From: Acinetobacter sp.
Lineage (GTDB): Bacteria; Pseudomonadota; Gammaproteobacteria; Pseudomonadales; Moraxellaceae
Assembly: GCA_030523805.1 (NCBI GenBank)
Contig: JAUNHS010000016.1
Coordinates: forward strand, 1-7,150
DNA: 7,150 nt
Direction of reading: 5' to 3'
Position 1 is the stretch's first letter; the number at the start of each line of letters is the position of its first letter. The notes under the pieces are model-generated. The model saw only the letters and a program-made list of their open reading frames with translations. It was not told where the DNA came from and searched no databases. Both the position numbers and the translations under genes were made by a program. Shown in pieces: positions 6,096 through 7,150 of the stretch.

Positions 6096-6704
6096 TTATG
6101 CCAAGGTTTGTGCAAGTTGCAAATATTGCTGATGGCATACGGCTAATTGCTGATATAAATCATCAAGCGTACCATCATTGATGACAATATCATCAGCAAG
6201 TTGGCGTTTTTGTTGGCGTGAAAATTGCGTTTGTATAATTTTTTGAATTTGTGCTTGGCTTTGCGTGTCTCTGGCACAAGCACGTTGTAATTGCAAATGT
6301 TCATCTACATCAATCAATAATGTACGCTGTACCAAGCGATGTTGTTCCGTTTCAAAAAGCAAAGGCGATACCAAAATATGATACGGGCAATGTGTTTGCT
6401 GTGCCAATTGTGCAATCATCCGTTGGCGAATGCGTGGGTGAGTGATGTGTTCTAATGCCTTTTTGGCATCGGGGTGTTCAAAAATATATTGGCGTAATGC
6501 AGGACGATTGAGTTCGCCTTGCTCGGTGAGTACCCAATCGCCAAAATGTTGATGAATTTCTTGTAATGCAATTTCGCCTTGTTGCACAATTTCTCGTGCT
6601 ACGATATCGGAATCTACTACAAAAATGCCTTGTTGTTCAAACCATTGGCTAGCAGCAGTTTTGCCACTACCAATACCACCTGTAAGTCCAAGAATAAAAG
6701 TCAT
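6096..6704 (-). CDS. coaE: Dephospho-CoA kinase
   Basis: Catalyses the last step of coenzyme A synthesis in the cytoplasm: ATP-dependent phosphorylation of the 3'-hydroxyl of the dephospho-CoA ribose. The 202-residue length is typical. The P-loop GLTGGIGSGKT occupies residues 6-16. Next come the substrate-site stretch VVDSDIVAREIV (29-40), the THPRIRQRM segment and SPLLFET, which matches the family V-P-L-L-F-E motif with a Ser before the Pro. The ARDTQSQAQIQKII stretch corresponds to the lid, and the IVINDGTLDDL near the end corresponds to the family I-x-N-x-G motif. The start at 6704 is 29 bp after the pilD stop, with a weak GAG-type ribosome binding site. It is probably cotranscribed with pilD, as is common in Pseudomonadales. 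The yacG gene that often follows coaE is not present before the terminator. Confidence 0.95.
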   Translation of the reverse strand: MTFILGLTGGIGSGKTAASQWFEQQGIFVVDSDIVAREIVQQGEIALQEIHQHFGDWVLTEQGELNRPALRQYIFEHPDAKKALEHITHPRIRQRMIAQLAQQTHCPYHILVSPLLFETEQHRLVQRTLLIDVDEHLQLQRACARDTQSQAQIQKIIQTQFSRQQKRQLADDIVINDGTLDDLYQQLAVCHQQYLQLAQTLA

Positions 6705-6733
6705 AAGCTACACTCAATCATTGGAGAATGTGA

Positions 6734-7150
6734 TCACATACCAAATAAATATAACGGAAAATAAGGGGCGTACAACATATAAAGCCACGCTGCGATGGCA
6801 AGATATGGGCCAAAAGCAAATGCTTGGTGTTGTTGAAGCCGTCTATATTGCACAATGCCGACGATAATGCCAAGCACTGCTGCTAACATAATAATAAATA
6901 ACAACGATTGCACGCCAGTCCACGCACCTAAAGCCGCAAGCAATTTAAAATCGCCATCGCCCATGCCTTGCTTACCTGTGTAAAGTTGAAAACCTTTGGC
7001 AATGCCCCATAAACTCAAAAAGCCAATGATTGCACCCCAAACAGCCTGTTCCAAACTGACCACCAGCTGAATACTATTGACTGCCAAGCCGACCATGAGC
7101 AATGGCAATACCAAACGATCGGGCAATAATTGATGTTGCCAATCAATCAC
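6734..7150 (-). CDS. pilD: Type IV prepilin peptidase / N-methyltransferase PilD, 5' part missing
   Basis: Inner-membrane aspartyl protease that cleaves the leader of type IV pilins and type II secretion pseudopilins and methylates the new N-terminus. Only the C-terminal 138 residues are visible; the frame is open at the right edge and the GTG at 7148-7150 is an internal Val codon, not a start. The segment begins VIDWQHQLLPD, containing the first catalytic Asp (third visible residue) in the family D-x5-LPD motif. The second catalytic Asp is in GMGDGDFK (visible residue 65). Hydrophobic helices fill the rest, as expected for a polytopic enzyme. The N-terminal half, which in this family usually holds a cysteine zinc site and the methyltransferase region, lies outside. 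The gene is immediately upstream of coaE, as in many pil loci; pilB and pilC would be expected beyond the right edge. Confidence 0.93.
   Translation of the reverse strand: MIDWQHQLLPDRLVLPLLMVGLAVNSIQLVVSLEQAVWGAIIGFLSLWGIAKGFQLYTGKQGMGDGDFKLLAALGAWTGVQSLLFIIMLAAVLGIIVGIVQYRRLQQHQAFAFGPYLAIAAWLYMLYAPYFPLYLFGM

Overview
The window is an ordinary-looking stretch of a low-GC gammaproteobacterial chromosome, most likely from the family Moraxellaceae (Acinetobacter or a relative). The strongest clue is a response regulator whose sequence, as I recall the family, is close to BfmR of Acinetobacter baumannii, including its 238-residue length and phospho-acceptor Asp58. An adjacent BfmS-like kinase, SMC-associated ScpA and ScpB, and a pilD-coaE pair also fit Pseudomonadales/Moraxellaceae. 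The genus cannot be fixed from this window.

Layout. Positions 1-2638 (minus strand) hold the cluster scpA-scpB-rluB. ScpA and ScpB are the kleisin and winged-helix subunits of the SMC chromosome condensation complex. RluB is a 23S rRNA pseudouridine synthase whose gene runs off the left edge, ending in a highly basic tail built of 22-residue tandem repeats. Next (2763-3149, minus) is a small four-helix membrane protein of the DUF1304 type. A 339-bp divergent intergenic region follows, then bfmR (3489-4205, plus) and bfmS (4323-5996, plus), a two-component system that in Acinetobacter controls envelope, biofilm and stress traits. A bidirectional intrinsic terminator (6015-6046) separates bfmS from the convergent minus-strand pair pilD-coaE: coaE (dephospho-CoA kinase) is complete, and pilD (type IV prepilin peptidase) is cut by the right edge.

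No mobile element, CRISPR array, tRNA or rRNA is visible, and no gene looks broken. I see no clearly new biological system. The most notable unexplained structure is the 117-bp bfmR-bfmS gap. It carries two perfect long inverted repeats in tandem (13-bp and 13-bp arms), the second overlapping a promoter-like sequence in front of bfmS. This arrangement could set the ratio of regulator to kinase. The second point of interest is the RluB tail repeat, whose DNA copies differ almost only at synonymous positions, suggesting selection on the peptide.
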